Of a stretch of 24,347 nucleotides of DNA, positions 9,001-16,410 are shown piece by piece. The stretch is from NCBI GenBank assembly GCA_002293665.1, contig DBDQ01000126.1, positions 260 to 24,606 of the forward strand. Direction: 5' to 3'. Below the pieces are notes generated by a model that was given only the letters and a program-made list of their open reading frames with translations, was not told the origin of the DNA and made no database searches. Source of the DNA: Alistipes sp. UBA928. GTDB lineage: Bacteria; Bacteroidota; Bacteroidia; Bacteroidales; Rikenellaceae. The translations under genes were made by a program, and so were the position numbers. How positions within the stretch are numbered: the stretch's first letter is position 1; every line of letters starts with the position of its first letter.

Positions 9001-9097
9001 CCGACACGGACACGTTCTGTGCGAAGGCACCCAGTGATGTAATGCAAAACATCGACAACAGACACAAAGTCCGTAAATAACGATTCGTGCTTCTCAT
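6011..9097 (-). CDS. susC: SusC-like TonB-dependent outer-membrane oligosaccharide transporter
   Basis: A 1028-residue SusC/RagA-family TonB-dependent receptor. Residues 1-26 are a signal peptide (LGAFAQ cleavage). Residues 27-113 form a carboxypeptidase-D regulatory-like beta-sandwich (VSGSVRSADGEPLIGALVSV ... FSFLGYLPQTVDV), followed by the TonB box region EEVVVIGYGTQRRE and the plug, which contains IRIRGTRSLTASNDPLIVLDG and ASSTAIYGSRGANGVIIITSK. The rest is a 22-strand barrel ending in the C-terminal Phe expected for outer-membrane barrels (LFGVNLSF). No STN signalling domain is present, so this is a plain importer rather than a sigma/anti-sigma transducer, consistent with control by the divergent HTCS. 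It imports oligosaccharide, probably xylan-derived, together with the SusD encoded 19 bp downstream. Confidence 0.95.
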   Translation of the reverse strand: MRSTNRYLRTLCLLSMFCITSLGAFAQNVSVSGSVRSADGEPLIGALVSVDGTTTSVITGATGDYSIQAPSQGRLVFSFLGYLPQTVDVAGRSRIDISMDPDSQQVEEVVVIGYGTQRREAVTGSVASMGGEAMREVPAGDITTALVGRVAGVEMSSTSARPGEPMQIRIRGTRSLTASNDPLIVLDGIPFSGSLSDIDPNNIKSLDILKDASSTAIYGSRGANGVIIITSKSGTRGEERPATLTYNGYYGVKSAERLDLMTGDQLYALKEYLKGAPNTTGLYTSLGADEAQGNNTDWQDLVLRQGWVTSHDIGVSGGSRASSYSFGTTYYKEQAVVPVNNFTRYSLRANIDTEIGKWVRIGMNSNTNYNFTEGGQFGVNYQMSPLADPFNADGTLKRVVSAATDNFFVSTRKVMEDNAYRWKDDNRRFGTFNTLYAEIKAPWMEGLKYRINVGLNYMNSFRGQFTGRGLGSANENEVSTAQVNQNWRVNWSVENLLTYDRVFNGKHSVNAVALFGAEQTIYHHNRMQGRDYPNEDMLYWNIGQAVEDLSVSVLPGEQRYTQSGLLSYMGRVMYSYDSKYMISAAIRSDGSSRLAPGHQWHTYPAVSVGWNISEENFMQSVTWLDALKLRVGYGQTSNQAVPEYSTLGRLGTRQLNLGSSLLTGLYFDQLANPNLGWEYTQTWNYGIDFTLFRNRLSGTIEYYTQKTHNLLQRVSLPASGGVGSYTANVGRTQNKGFELSLNGTIIDNKNGWNWTAGVNLSINRNKLVALSADGKSVMENKGNAWFVGYPINVYYMHESIGLWQEGDEHMQIYEPGTSPGSIRVKYTGGYKDNGEPMRRINDDDRQIINPEANFTGGFNTRVAWNNLDLTIIGTFQSGGLFISRYYDGGGYNNGLSGRRGNIDVDYWRPDNTGAKWPNPYGLRSGDNIKYLDSHAIFDASHLSISTITLGYTLPRKWLSAAGFRNVRFYAMVQNPFVFFSPFKKETGLRPSTNEYSGGDITQGTNRILRQGGGVPFSKNYLFGVNLSF

Positions 9098-9169
9098 AAA
9101 ATCATGATTTTTTTAGTTAGTACTTTAGTCATGTAGTTTTTGGTTTAATTAAGCGGAACTATTTAAATA

Positions 9170-9177
9170 CAAACTTA
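9170..9177 (-). promoter_or_regulatory. Bacteroides-type -7 element of the susC promoter
   Basis: On the minus strand the sequence is TAAGTTTG, an exact match to TAnnTTTG. Transcription would start near 9163 and give a leader of about 65 nt before the susC ATG at 9097. There is no good TTTG at the -33 position, which is common for activator-dependent Bacteroidetes promoters. The phased repeats at 9228-9278 would lie at roughly -65 to -115. Confidence 0.55.
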
Positions 9178-9227
9178 CGGTGGATTTCCCACACGGGCGT
9201 TTTCGGTTGTTTCAAAATGTTTGCCGC

Positions 9228-9278
9228 ACGTATCTACCCGAAAAAGCGACGTAACATTTTCTTTTCCCTACGTAACAT
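9228..9278. promoter_or_regulatory. Three helically phased repeats (ACGTA-CAT type), candidate HTCS operator
   Basis: ACGTAACAT occurs at 9249-9257 and again at 9270-9278, exactly 21 bp apart. A weaker third copy, ACGTATCTA, sits at 9228-9236, again exactly 21 bp away. Repeats spaced by two helical turns on the same face of DNA are what an AraC-type DNA-binding domain dimer or oligomer would use. They lie between the divergent susC and HTCS promoters, with the right-hand copy ending about 40 bp before the predicted HTCS transcript start. The assignment to the HTCS is inference from position and spacing. Confidence 0.5.
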
Positions 9279-9303
9279 GGGGCAGAATTCAAAAGATTTT
9301 TGT

Positions 9304-9311
9304 TAAATTTG
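9304..9311 (+). promoter_or_regulatory. Bacteroides-type -7 element of the HTCS-xylB-xylA promoter
   Basis: TAAATTTG matches TAnnTTTG exactly. Transcription would begin near 9319, giving a leader of about 40 nt before the GTG start at 9358. No clear -33 TTTG is seen, so activator help is plausible. The rest of the 260-bp divergent region (9098-9357) is AT-rich, with no open reading frame that I can support. Confidence 0.5.
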
Positions 9312-9357
9312 CACCTGCCTTCATTCTAAGTACAGCCTTGTTAACCACCGAATTGAC

Positions 9358-12300
9358 GTGAAATACTACGCCCTTACATACATAATATTGATGTTCAGTC
9401 AGTTGGGTGCGGCGGGACAAGCCGGGAGATTCTATTCGCCCGACGACGACCTCTCCAACAGTCTGGTCAACTATGTATATCAGGACAAAAAAGGGTTCGT
9501 GTGGATATCCACCGAGGACGGGCTCAACCGGTTCGACGGCACCAAGTTCACAATCTATCGCCACTCGGCGGACAATCCCGCTTCGATTCCCGACAACTAT
9601 GTCCGCAGCGTTTTCGAGGACAGCGCAGGCAACTTTTGGGTAGGTACTATCAGCGGCCTGTCGCGCTACGACCGGGCCACCAACTCTTTCGAACGGATAG
9701 AGATGCGCCGCGAGGGGAGGGTGGTGACGCCCCACGTCAAGAGCATCATCGAGATGTTAAACGGCGAGGTGTGGATCGCGACGGCCGGCATGGGCCTTTT
9801 CGCGGTGAGGAACGGCCTCGCCGAGTCGGTGCTCACCCCCGACCTCACCAACAACTACCTCTCGTGGATATATCAGGACTCCCGTGCCAGACTGTGGATC
9901 GGCACCGAAAACAACGGAGTGAACATGTACGACCCCGCGAGCGGCACGGTGCGATCCTACGGGGCACCCGGCCGCATAGGCGGCAACTCCGTCTCCTCGA
10001 TCGTCGGGGATCGCCGTGGCAACATATTTGTGGGTACGCTCCAAGGGCTCGGCGTCTACGATGAGAGTATCGACAGCTTCCGCACCGTACCCTACGAAGG
10101 TGCGGGCCAACTATTCGTGAAGTCGCTTTGGGTGGGTGACGACAACTTCGTGTATGTCGGCACCGACGGTCAGGGGCTCAAGGTATACGATCCCGCCGAC
10201 GACCACATTGAGGATTACGAGATAAAATCGGCGCCTTATGACTTTTCCAACGGCAAGGTGCACTCCATTCTGCGCGACAAGGACGACAACATGTGGCTGG
10301 GTATGTTCCAGAAGGGAGTGGTGCTGATCCCCGGCACGGAGCAGAAGTTCGACTACTGGGGTTTCAAATCGCTCGGCGCCAGTCCCATCGGAGGCAACGC
10401 CGTGATGTCGGTCTACAAGGATCGCGCGGGCGTGGTGTGGGTCGGTACCGACGGCGACGGTCTCTACGGTGTCGATGGCGACGGCAGGCAGACGGTCCAT
10501 TTCACTCCCGACTCCTCGCCCGACTCTGTCTCCAACGTCATCATCAGCATATTCGAGGATTCGAGGGGCGACTTTTGGGTGGGCTCCTACACTAACGGAC
10601 TGGCGCGCCTCGACCGCAGAACGGGCCGGTGCGAGTACATTCCCGAACTGGCGGGCCAAAAGATATACAGTATCGCCGAGGATGGTCGGGGCAATCTGTT
10701 GGTGGGCACATACGGATCGGGTTTCTACTCGATGCGGCTGAGCGATCGGAGCATCGTTCACTTCGAGTCGACAAAGAGGGAGGACGGCGACTTCACGGTC
10801 GACGCGATCACCAACGACTGGATCAGCGACATAATACTCGACAGCGAGGGCAAGGTGTGGCTCGCCCACTTCAACGGGGTGAGCTGCTACGATCCCGAGG
10901 CGGAGACCTTTCTCAACTATTTCGATCAGAACACGATCCTGCCCTCGGTGGTGGCCTACGACCTGTGTGAGGACGGAGCGGGCAGAATATGGATAGGTGC
11001 GATCGACGGCGTGTATGTGTTTGACAAGAGGAACAGGTCGATCCGCCACTACACCACGGCCGACGGACTGCCGGGCAACGTGGCGTGCGGCATACTCGAG
11101 GACGCCGACGGCAACATGTGGATCAGCACATACATGGGCATCAGCAAGTTCGACGTCGTCGAGAACCGTTTCGTGAACTACTACTCGGGCGACGGACTTC
11201 AGGGCAACGAGTTCACGCGCGGTGCGAGCTACGCCGGCGGCGACGGCAAGATGTTCTTTGGCGGGATATATGGAGTGACGTCGTTCCGCCCCGAGGAGAT
11301 CACCGATGCCGGGAAGGAACTGAACGTGCTCATCACCGGTTTCTACATCAACAACCATCCCGTCGGAGTGGGCGACCGCTCGGGCTCCCACAACGTGGTC
11401 GAGACCTCGGTGCTCGACGCCGACCGGTTCAACATGTCGCACAACGACAACACTTTCAGCATCGAGTTTTCGGCCCTCGAATACGCCGATCCCGAACGCA
11501 TAGTGTATCAGTACAAGATAGAGGAGTTGGGTGCGGAGTGGATCAACTCCTATCGCGGGGTCGACCGAGCCACGTGGACAAAGCTCGACCCCGGTACCTA
11601 CACATTCACCGTGAGGGCGCAGGACAACGAGAACTTCTCGGCCCCGCGCTCGGTGCGCATCACCATCTTCCCGCCGTGGTACCAGTCGTGGTGGGCCATA
11701 GTGTTTTATGCGGCGTTGCTGTTACTCTTCTCGTGGATCGTCTTCATCCGGGCCCGCGGGCGCATCAACCGTCGCCAGGAGGAGCTGCGCCGTCGCCACG
11801 CCGAGCAGATCAACGAGGCGAAGCTGCAATTCTTCATCAACATCTCCCATGAGATCCGCACGCCGATGACCCTGATCATAAATCCGCTGGAGAAACTGAT
11901 CTCGGAGAATAAAGACCCCGCCACACAGAAGACATACATGATGATTCACCGCAATGCCGAGCGGATACTGCGGCTGATAAACCAGTTGATGGACATCCGC
12001 AAGCTCGATAAGGGACAGATGCGGCTCCATTTCCGGGAGACCGACATCGTGGGGTTCATAGAGGAGCTGATGCTGACGTTCGAATATCTCGCTCACAGGA
12101 AGAACATTATGTTCAATTTCGTGCACGCCGACGAGAGCCTTTACGTGTGGATCGACACCAATAATTTCGACAAGGTGCTGCTCAACATCCTCTCCAATGC
12201 ATTCAAGTACACCTCCGACAACGGCACCATCATGATCGAGTTGACGCGCGACGCCACATGGTTCTACATCACAGTCACCGACAGCGGCATAGGTATAGAC

Positions 12301-13455
12301 GAGAGCGAACTGGAGAATATCTTCGAGCGTTTCTACCGAATAAACAACGATCTGACCAACGCCAGTTTTGGTACGGGAATAGGCATGCACTTGGCGCGCT
12401 CGCTGGTGGAGATGCACCACGGCACTATCACCGCCTCGGGCCGTGGCGAGACCTCGGGCACGAGGTTCACCATACGCCTGCCGATGGGCAACGCCCACCT
12501 GTCGACAAGGGAGATAGAGGCCGATGCCGGCTTGGATGCCGGAACTGCCGCCGGGGTAGCAGTAGCGGGTCACCGGGAGAGTTTGCCGGCCGCCGCACCG
12601 GCGCCTTCGCGCGATGCGCAGACTTTGGGTGAGGGCGAGACCACCGCCGATCACGAAGCCATACCCGCCACAGGGAGACTACGGTCGAAGACACGTTACA
12701 GGGTGCTGGTGGCCGACGACGAGAGCGAGATACGCGACTACATCCGCGGCGAGCTCTCGCCCTGGTTCCGCGTGTCGGAGGCGGCCGACGGCAAGAGTGC
12801 GCTCGAGATGATCCTCGGCCAGATGCCCGACCTGGTGATCTCAGACGTGATGATGCCGGGAATGGACGGCGTGGAGTTGGTGCGCAAGGTGAAGCACAAT
12901 ATCAACATCAACCACATCCCCATTGTGCTGCTAACTTCGAAGACGGCTACCGAGAGCCGTGTGGCGGGGCTCGACGTGGGGGCCGACGCCTACATCACCA
13001 AACCGTTCAACACCGAGGTGCTGCGAAGCACGGTGCTGAACCTTATAGAGAACCGCGAGAGACTGCGTAACAGTTTCGCCGGCCAGCAACTGATCGAGGA
13101 CATGACGCGCCGCATCGAACTCAAGTCGGTCGACGAGCAGTTGATGGAGCGGGTGATGGATTTCATCAACGAGAACATTGCGAACTCCGACCTCAGCGTC
13201 GAGATACTCGCCTCGGGGGTGGGCATGAGCCGGGTGCATCTCCACCGCAGGCTGAAGTACCTGACGGGCCAGTCGGCGAGCGACTTCATAAAGGGAATCA
13301 GGCTCAGGCAGGCCGCCTCGCTGTTGGGCGAGGGCAAGTTCACCATCTCGGAGGTGGCCTACGCGACGGGATTTTCGAACCTGTCGCACTTCTCGAACTC
13401 ATTCAAGGCGTTTTTTGGAATGTCGCCAACGGCTTATGTCAACAAACCGTCGTGA
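9358..13455 (+). CDS. Hybrid two-component system sensor/regulator (HTCS) for xylan or xylo-oligosaccharides
   Basis: A 1365-residue single-protein two-component system spanning the inner membrane. An N-terminal signal/anchor (1-22) precedes about 14 periplasmic propeller repeats of the D-x-x-G-x-x-W-x-G/S-T-x-x-G-L type (about 25-670, two seven-bladed propellers) and a Y_Y_Y domain (about 690-772). A membrane helix (778-802) leads to the histidine kinase domain with ISHEIRTP (phosphoacceptor His831) and an ATPase with NAFKYTSDNGT, DSGIGID, FERFYR and FGTGIGMHLARS. An Ala-rich linker follows, then a receiver (Asp1120/1121, phosphoacceptor Asp1163 in SDVMMPGMDG, Lys1215) and an AraC-type double helix-turn-helix (about 1270-1362). 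The GTG start is chosen because it alone gives the Lys-containing signal sequence; an internal ATG at 9391 would cut it. It lies divergent from susCD and 31 bp before xylB, and probably activates both arms on binding oligosaccharide in the periplasm. Confidence 0.95.
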   Translation: MKYYALTYIILMFSQLGAAGQAGRFYSPDDDLSNSLVNYVYQDKKGFVWISTEDGLNRFDGTKFTIYRHSADNPASIPDNYVRSVFEDSAGNFWVGTISGLSRYDRATNSFERIEMRREGRVVTPHVKSIIEMLNGEVWIATAGMGLFAVRNGLAESVLTPDLTNNYLSWIYQDSRARLWIGTENNGVNMYDPASGTVRSYGAPGRIGGNSVSSIVGDRRGNIFVGTLQGLGVYDESIDSFRTVPYEGAGQLFVKSLWVGDDNFVYVGTDGQGLKVYDPADDHIEDYEIKSAPYDFSNGKVHSILRDKDDNMWLGMFQKGVVLIPGTEQKFDYWGFKSLGASPIGGNAVMSVYKDRAGVVWVGTDGDGLYGVDGDGRQTVHFTPDSSPDSVSNVIISIFEDSRGDFWVGSYTNGLARLDRRTGRCEYIPELAGQKIYSIAEDGRGNLLVGTYGSGFYSMRLSDRSIVHFESTKREDGDFTVDAITNDWISDIILDSEGKVWLAHFNGVSCYDPEAETFLNYFDQNTILPSVVAYDLCEDGAGRIWIGAIDGVYVFDKRNRSIRHYTTADGLPGNVACGILEDADGNMWISTYMGISKFDVVENRFVNYYSGDGLQGNEFTRGASYAGGDGKMFFGGIYGVTSFRPEEITDAGKELNVLITGFYINNHPVGVGDRSGSHNVVETSVLDADRFNMSHNDNTFSIEFSALEYADPERIVYQYKIEELGAEWINSYRGVDRATWTKLDPGTYTFTVRAQDNENFSAPRSVRITIFPPWYQSWWAIVFYAALLLLFSWIVFIRARGRINRRQEELRRRHAEQINEAKLQFFINISHEIRTPMTLIINPLEKLISENKDPATQKTYMMIHRNAERILRLINQLMDIRKLDKGQMRLHFRETDIVGFIEELMLTFEYLAHRKNIMFNFVHADESLYVWIDTNNFDKVLLNILSNAFKYTSDNGTIMIELTRDATWFYITVTDSGIGIDESELENIFERFYRINNDLTNASFGTGIGMHLARSLVEMHHGTITASGRGETSGTRFTIRLPMGNAHLSTREIEADAGLDAGTAAGVAVAGHRESLPAAAPAPSRDAQTLGEGETTADHEAIPATGRLRSKTRYRVLVADDESEIRDYIRGELSPWFRVSEAADGKSALEMILGQMPDLVISDVMMPGMDGVELVRKVKHNININHIPIVLLTSKTATESRVAGLDVGADAYITKPFNTEVLRSTVLNLIENRERLRNSFAGQQLIEDMTRRIELKSVDEQLMERVMDFINENIANSDLSVEILASGVGMSRVHLHRRLKYLTGQSASDFIKGIRLRQAASLLGEGKFTISEVAYATGFSNLSHFSNSFKAFFGMSPTAYVNKPS

Positions 13456-13486
13456 AATATTAACCATTAAAACTATTATATAAAAA

Positions 13487-14971
13487 ATGTATTTATTAGG
13501 ATATGACATTGGATCTTCGTCGGTAAAGGCGTCGCTGGTCGACGCCGAGAGTGGAAAGATCGTGGCTTCGGACTTTTTTCCGAAAGAGGAGATGAAAATA
13601 ACGGCGCTCCAGCCGGGTTGGGCCGAACAGAACCCCGCCGACTGGTGGGAGAACCTGCGGCTGGCCCACAACTCGGTGAAAGCCAAGGCAGGGGTGAGCG
13701 GCGAGGAGATCGAGGCGATCGGTATCACGTGGCAGATGCACGGTCTGGTGCTGCTCGACCGCGCGGGCGAAGTGCTGCGTCCCTCGATCATTTGGTGCGA
13801 CAGCCGCGCCGTGCCCTACGGCGAGGAGGCGTTCAAGGCGATCGGCGAGGAGCGATGCCTGAGCCACCTGCTCAACTCGCCCGGTAACTTCACTGCCTCC
13901 AAACTGGCGTGGGTCAAGGAGCATGAGCCGCACATCTACCACCGTATCGACAAACTGATGCTGCCCGGCGACTGGATAGCCTACAAACTTACCGGCGAGC
14001 AGGGTGTCACCATTGAAGGGTTGAGCGAGGGGATATTCTGGGATTTCCAGACCAACTCCCTCTCCGACGATGTGTTGGGCCACTACGGTATTCCGCGCAG
14101 TTTCTTCCCGTCTATCGTGCCGGTGTTCGGCATCCAGGGGCGTGTGTCGGCTGCCGCGGCCAGAGACCTGGGACTCAAGGAGGGTACTCCCGTCACCTAC
14201 CGTGCCGGCGATCAGCCCAACAACGCCCTGTCGCTCAATGTATTCGAGCCGGGCGAGATAGCCTCGACCGCCGGGACTTCGGGCGTGGTGTACGGTGTGC
14301 TCGACAAGCTGGGCTACGACCCCGCCTCGAGGGTCAACACCTTTGCCCACGTCAACTACACCCCCGAACAGACGCGCCTCGGGGTGTTGCTGTGCATCAA
14401 CGGCACGGGGATACTCAACTCGTGGCTGAGGCGCAACCTCGCCGTCGAAGGACTCTCCTACGCCGACATGAACGACCTTGCCGCCGCCTCGCCCATAGGC
14501 TCGCGCGGGGTGAGCGTGGTGCCTTTCGGCAACGGCGCCGAAAGGGTGCTCGAGAACCGCGAGGTGAACTGCTCGATCCACGGCATCAACTTCAACACCC
14601 ACAACAAGGCGGACGTTCTGAGGGCCGCCCAAGAAGGTATAGTCTTCTCCTACGAGTACGGCATGGAGATCATGCGCGCGATGGGCATGAATATCCACAC
14701 CATCAAGGCGGGCAAGGCCAACATGTTCCTCAGCCCCATCTTTGGTCAGACGCTGGCCGGAGTGAGCGGTGCAACGATCGAACTCTACGACACCGACGGG
14801 GCCGCAGGAGCCGCCAAGGCCGCGGGGATCGGCACCGGCCACTACGCCTCCAACAAAGAGGCTTTCGCCTCGCTCGAAAAACTGGCCGTCATCGAGCCCG
14901 ACATGACCGAACGCGACCGCTACCGCGAGGCTTACGAGCGTTGGCGTGAACTGATAACACACAATTTATAA
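13487..14971 (+). CDS. xylB: Xylulokinase (FGGY carbohydrate kinase)
   Basis: A 494-residue cytoplasmic FGGY-family kinase phosphorylating D-xylulose to D-xylulose 5-phosphate with ATP. The N-terminal phosphate loop is GYDIGSSSVKA (Asp7), ITWQMHGLVLLD (about 84-95) is the substrate-binding block that follows, and IIWCDSRA contacts the sugar. RAGDQPNNALS carries the expected catalytic base Asp242, and STAGTSGVVYG is the second ATP-binding loop. Length is normal for xylulokinases. The pairing with xylose isomerase 30 bp downstream makes xylulokinase much more likely than other FGGY members. It lies 31 bp after the HTCS stop with no TAnnTTTG promoter in between, so it is probably in the regulator's transcript. 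Start ATG follows an A/T-rich leader without a Shine-Dalgarno sequence. Confidence 0.93.
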   Translation: MYLLGYDIGSSSVKASLVDAESGKIVASDFFPKEEMKITALQPGWAEQNPADWWENLRLAHNSVKAKAGVSGEEIEAIGITWQMHGLVLLDRAGEVLRPSIIWCDSRAVPYGEEAFKAIGEERCLSHLLNSPGNFTASKLAWVKEHEPHIYHRIDKLMLPGDWIAYKLTGEQGVTIEGLSEGIFWDFQTNSLSDDVLGHYGIPRSFFPSIVPVFGIQGRVSAAAARDLGLKEGTPVTYRAGDQPNNALSLNVFEPGEIASTAGTSGVVYGVLDKLGYDPASRVNTFAHVNYTPEQTRLGVLLCINGTGILNSWLRRNLAVEGLSYADMNDLAAASPIGSRGVSVVPFGNGAERVLENREVNCSIHGINFNTHNKADVLRAAQEGIVFSYEYGMEIMRAMGMNIHTIKAGKANMFLSPIFGQTLAGVSGATIELYDTDGAAGAAKAAGIGTGHYASNKEAFASLEKLAVIEPDMTERDRYREAYERWRELITHNL

Positions 14972-15001
14972 ACTATTTTATTCATACACACTCAAAAGAT
15001 C

Positions 15002-16333
15002 ATGGAAATTTTAAAAGGAGCAAAAGAATTTTTCCCCGGTATCGGGAAGATCGCCTTCGAAGGCGCAGCAAGTAAGAACCCTCTCGCATTCCGTTACTAC
15101 GACGCGAAGAAGGTGGTAATGGGCAAAACGATGGCCGAATGGACCCGTTTCGCAATGGCTTACTGGCACACTCTGTGCGCCCAGGGCGGTGACCCGTTCG
15201 GCGGTAGCACCATCCACCAGCCGTGGAACGCACCCGGCGGCGACGCCATCACCCGCGCGAAAGCCAAGATGGACGCCGCGTTCGAGTTCATGACCAAGAT
15301 GGGCATCGAGTACTACTGTTTCCACGACGTAGACCTCATCGACTTCGGTGCAAACTGGAACGAGTATGAGAAGAACCTCGCATCCATCGTCGACTACGCC
15401 AAGCAGAAACAGGCCGCTTCGGGTGTTAAACTGCTGTGGGGTACCGCCAACGTCTTCAGCCACGAGCGCTACATGAACGGTGCGGCAACCAACCCCGACT
15501 TCAACGCAGTGGCTTGCGCAGGTGCGCAGATCAAGAACGCCATCGACGCCACCATCGCCCTCGGCGGACAGAACTATGTGTTCTGGGGTGGTCGCGAAGG
15601 CTACATGAGCCTTCTGAACACCGACATGAAGCGCGAAAAGGAACACCTCGGCCGCATGCTCACCATGGCCCGCGACTACGCCCGCTCACAGGGTTTCAAG
15701 GGTACGTTCCTCATCGAGCCCAAGCCGATGGAGCCCACCAAGCACCAGTACGACTTCGATACCGAAACGGTGATTGGTTTCCTCACCGCCCACGGTCTCG
15801 AAAAGGACTTCAAGGTGAACATCGAGGTGAACCACGCCACGCTGGCCGGCCACACCTTCGAGCACGAACTGCAAACGGCGGCCGACGCCGGCATGTTGGG
15901 CTCGATCGACGCCAACCGCGGTGACTACCAGAACGGTTGGGACACCGACCAGTTCCCGCTTGACATCTACGATATGGTCAACGCATGGCTCGTGATGCTG
16001 CCCTACGGCGGCTTGGGCAACGGCGGTGTGAACTTCGACGCCAAGATTCGCCGCAACTCCACTGACCGCGAAGACCTGTTCATCGCCCACATCAGCGGTA
16101 TGGACGTTTTCGCCCGCGGTCTGCTCGTTGCGGCCGAGGTGCTCGAAAAATCGCCCTACAAGAAGATGCGTGCCGAACGCTACTCGTCGTTCGACAGCGG
16201 CAAGGGCAAGGAGTTCGAGACCGGCAAACTGAAACTCGAAGACCTGCGCGAAATTGCCCACAAACTCGGCGAACCCGCCGTCACCAGCGGCAAGCAGGAG
16301 CTCATGGAGTCGATTCTCAATATGTACATCTAA
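15002..16333 (+). CDS. xylA: Xylose isomerase
   Basis: A 443-residue TIM-barrel enzyme interconverting D-xylose and D-xylulose, of the longer class II type. All known active-site residues are in place with an offset of 7 from the E. coli enzyme: His108 and Asp111 in YCFHDVDLIDFG, Glu239 and Lys241 in IEPKPMEPTKHQYDFD, Glu275 and His278 in EVNHATLAGHTFEHE, Asp303 in SIDANRGD, Asp314/Asp316 in GWDTDQFP, and Asp346 in NFDAKIRRN. These bind two divalent metals and the open-chain sugar. It follows xylB by 30 bp, and a strong terminator follows 38 bp after its stop, so it ends the rightward operon. Compared with xylB, it seems richer in GGT, ACC and AAC codons, which may reflect high expression; this was judged by eye. 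Confidence 0.97.
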   Translation: MEILKGAKEFFPGIGKIAFEGAASKNPLAFRYYDAKKVVMGKTMAEWTRFAMAYWHTLCAQGGDPFGGSTIHQPWNAPGGDAITRAKAKMDAAFEFMTKMGIEYYCFHDVDLIDFGANWNEYEKNLASIVDYAKQKQAASGVKLLWGTANVFSHERYMNGAATNPDFNAVACAGAQIKNAIDATIALGGQNYVFWGGREGYMSLLNTDMKREKEHLGRMLTMARDYARSQGFKGTFLIEPKPMEPTKHQYDFDTETVIGFLTAHGLEKDFKVNIEVNHATLAGHTFEHELQTAADAGMLGSIDANRGDYQNGWDTDQFPLDIYDMVNAWLVMLPYGGLGNGGVNFDAKIRRNSTDREDLFIAHISGMDVFARGLLVAAEVLEKSPYKKMRAERYSSFDSGKGKEFETGKLKLEDLREIAHKLGEPAVTSGKQELMESILNMYI

Positions 16334-16371
16334 GGTCGTAACGCCGACGGCGGATTTAGCTACGCAAAACG

Positions 16372-16403
16372 AAAAGCCCCCTCACGCCGAGGGGGCTTTT
16401 TTT
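16372..16403. terminator. Bidirectional rho-independent terminator between xylA and the convergent glycosyltransferase
   Basis: A perfect 12-bp stem, AAAAGCCCCCTC (16372-16383) against GAGGGGGCTTTT (16389-16400), has a 5-nt loop ACGCC and is followed by TTT. On the plus strand it ends the HTCS-xylB-xylA transcript. On the minus strand the flanking A-run supplies U residues, so it can also end the glycosyltransferase transcript, whose stop codon is 8 bp away. Confidence 0.92.
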
Positions 16404-16410
16404 GCGCGCG

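Noticed and set aside
6470..9037. 855-codon plus-strand open frame opposite susC
   Set aside because: Antisense shadow: its composition mirrors the susC codons and no promoter or domain is seen.
9098..9357. Possible small RNA or riboswitch in the divergent region
   Set aside because: I found no convincing stem-loop or known riboswitch core there; phased repeats and promoters account for the visible structure.
9289..9735. Minus-strand open frame covering the HTCS start
   Set aside because: It overlaps the promoter and signal-peptide region of the HTCS on the opposite strand and has no recognisable motif.
9628..11280. Recurrent short sequence blocks suggesting a DNA repeat array
   Set aside because: The repetition is protein-level (propeller blades of the HTCS sensor), with irregular DNA spacing and diverged sequence; it is not a CRISPR or satellite.
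10111..11442. 443-codon minus-strand open frame inside the HTCS gene
   Set aside because: Antisense to the propeller repeats. Its repeated Val/His/Asp pattern simply reflects the repeated sense-strand blades.
13496..14962. 488-codon minus-strand open frame opposite xylB
   Set aside because: Antisense to a gene with intact FGGY motifs; no family similarity recognised.
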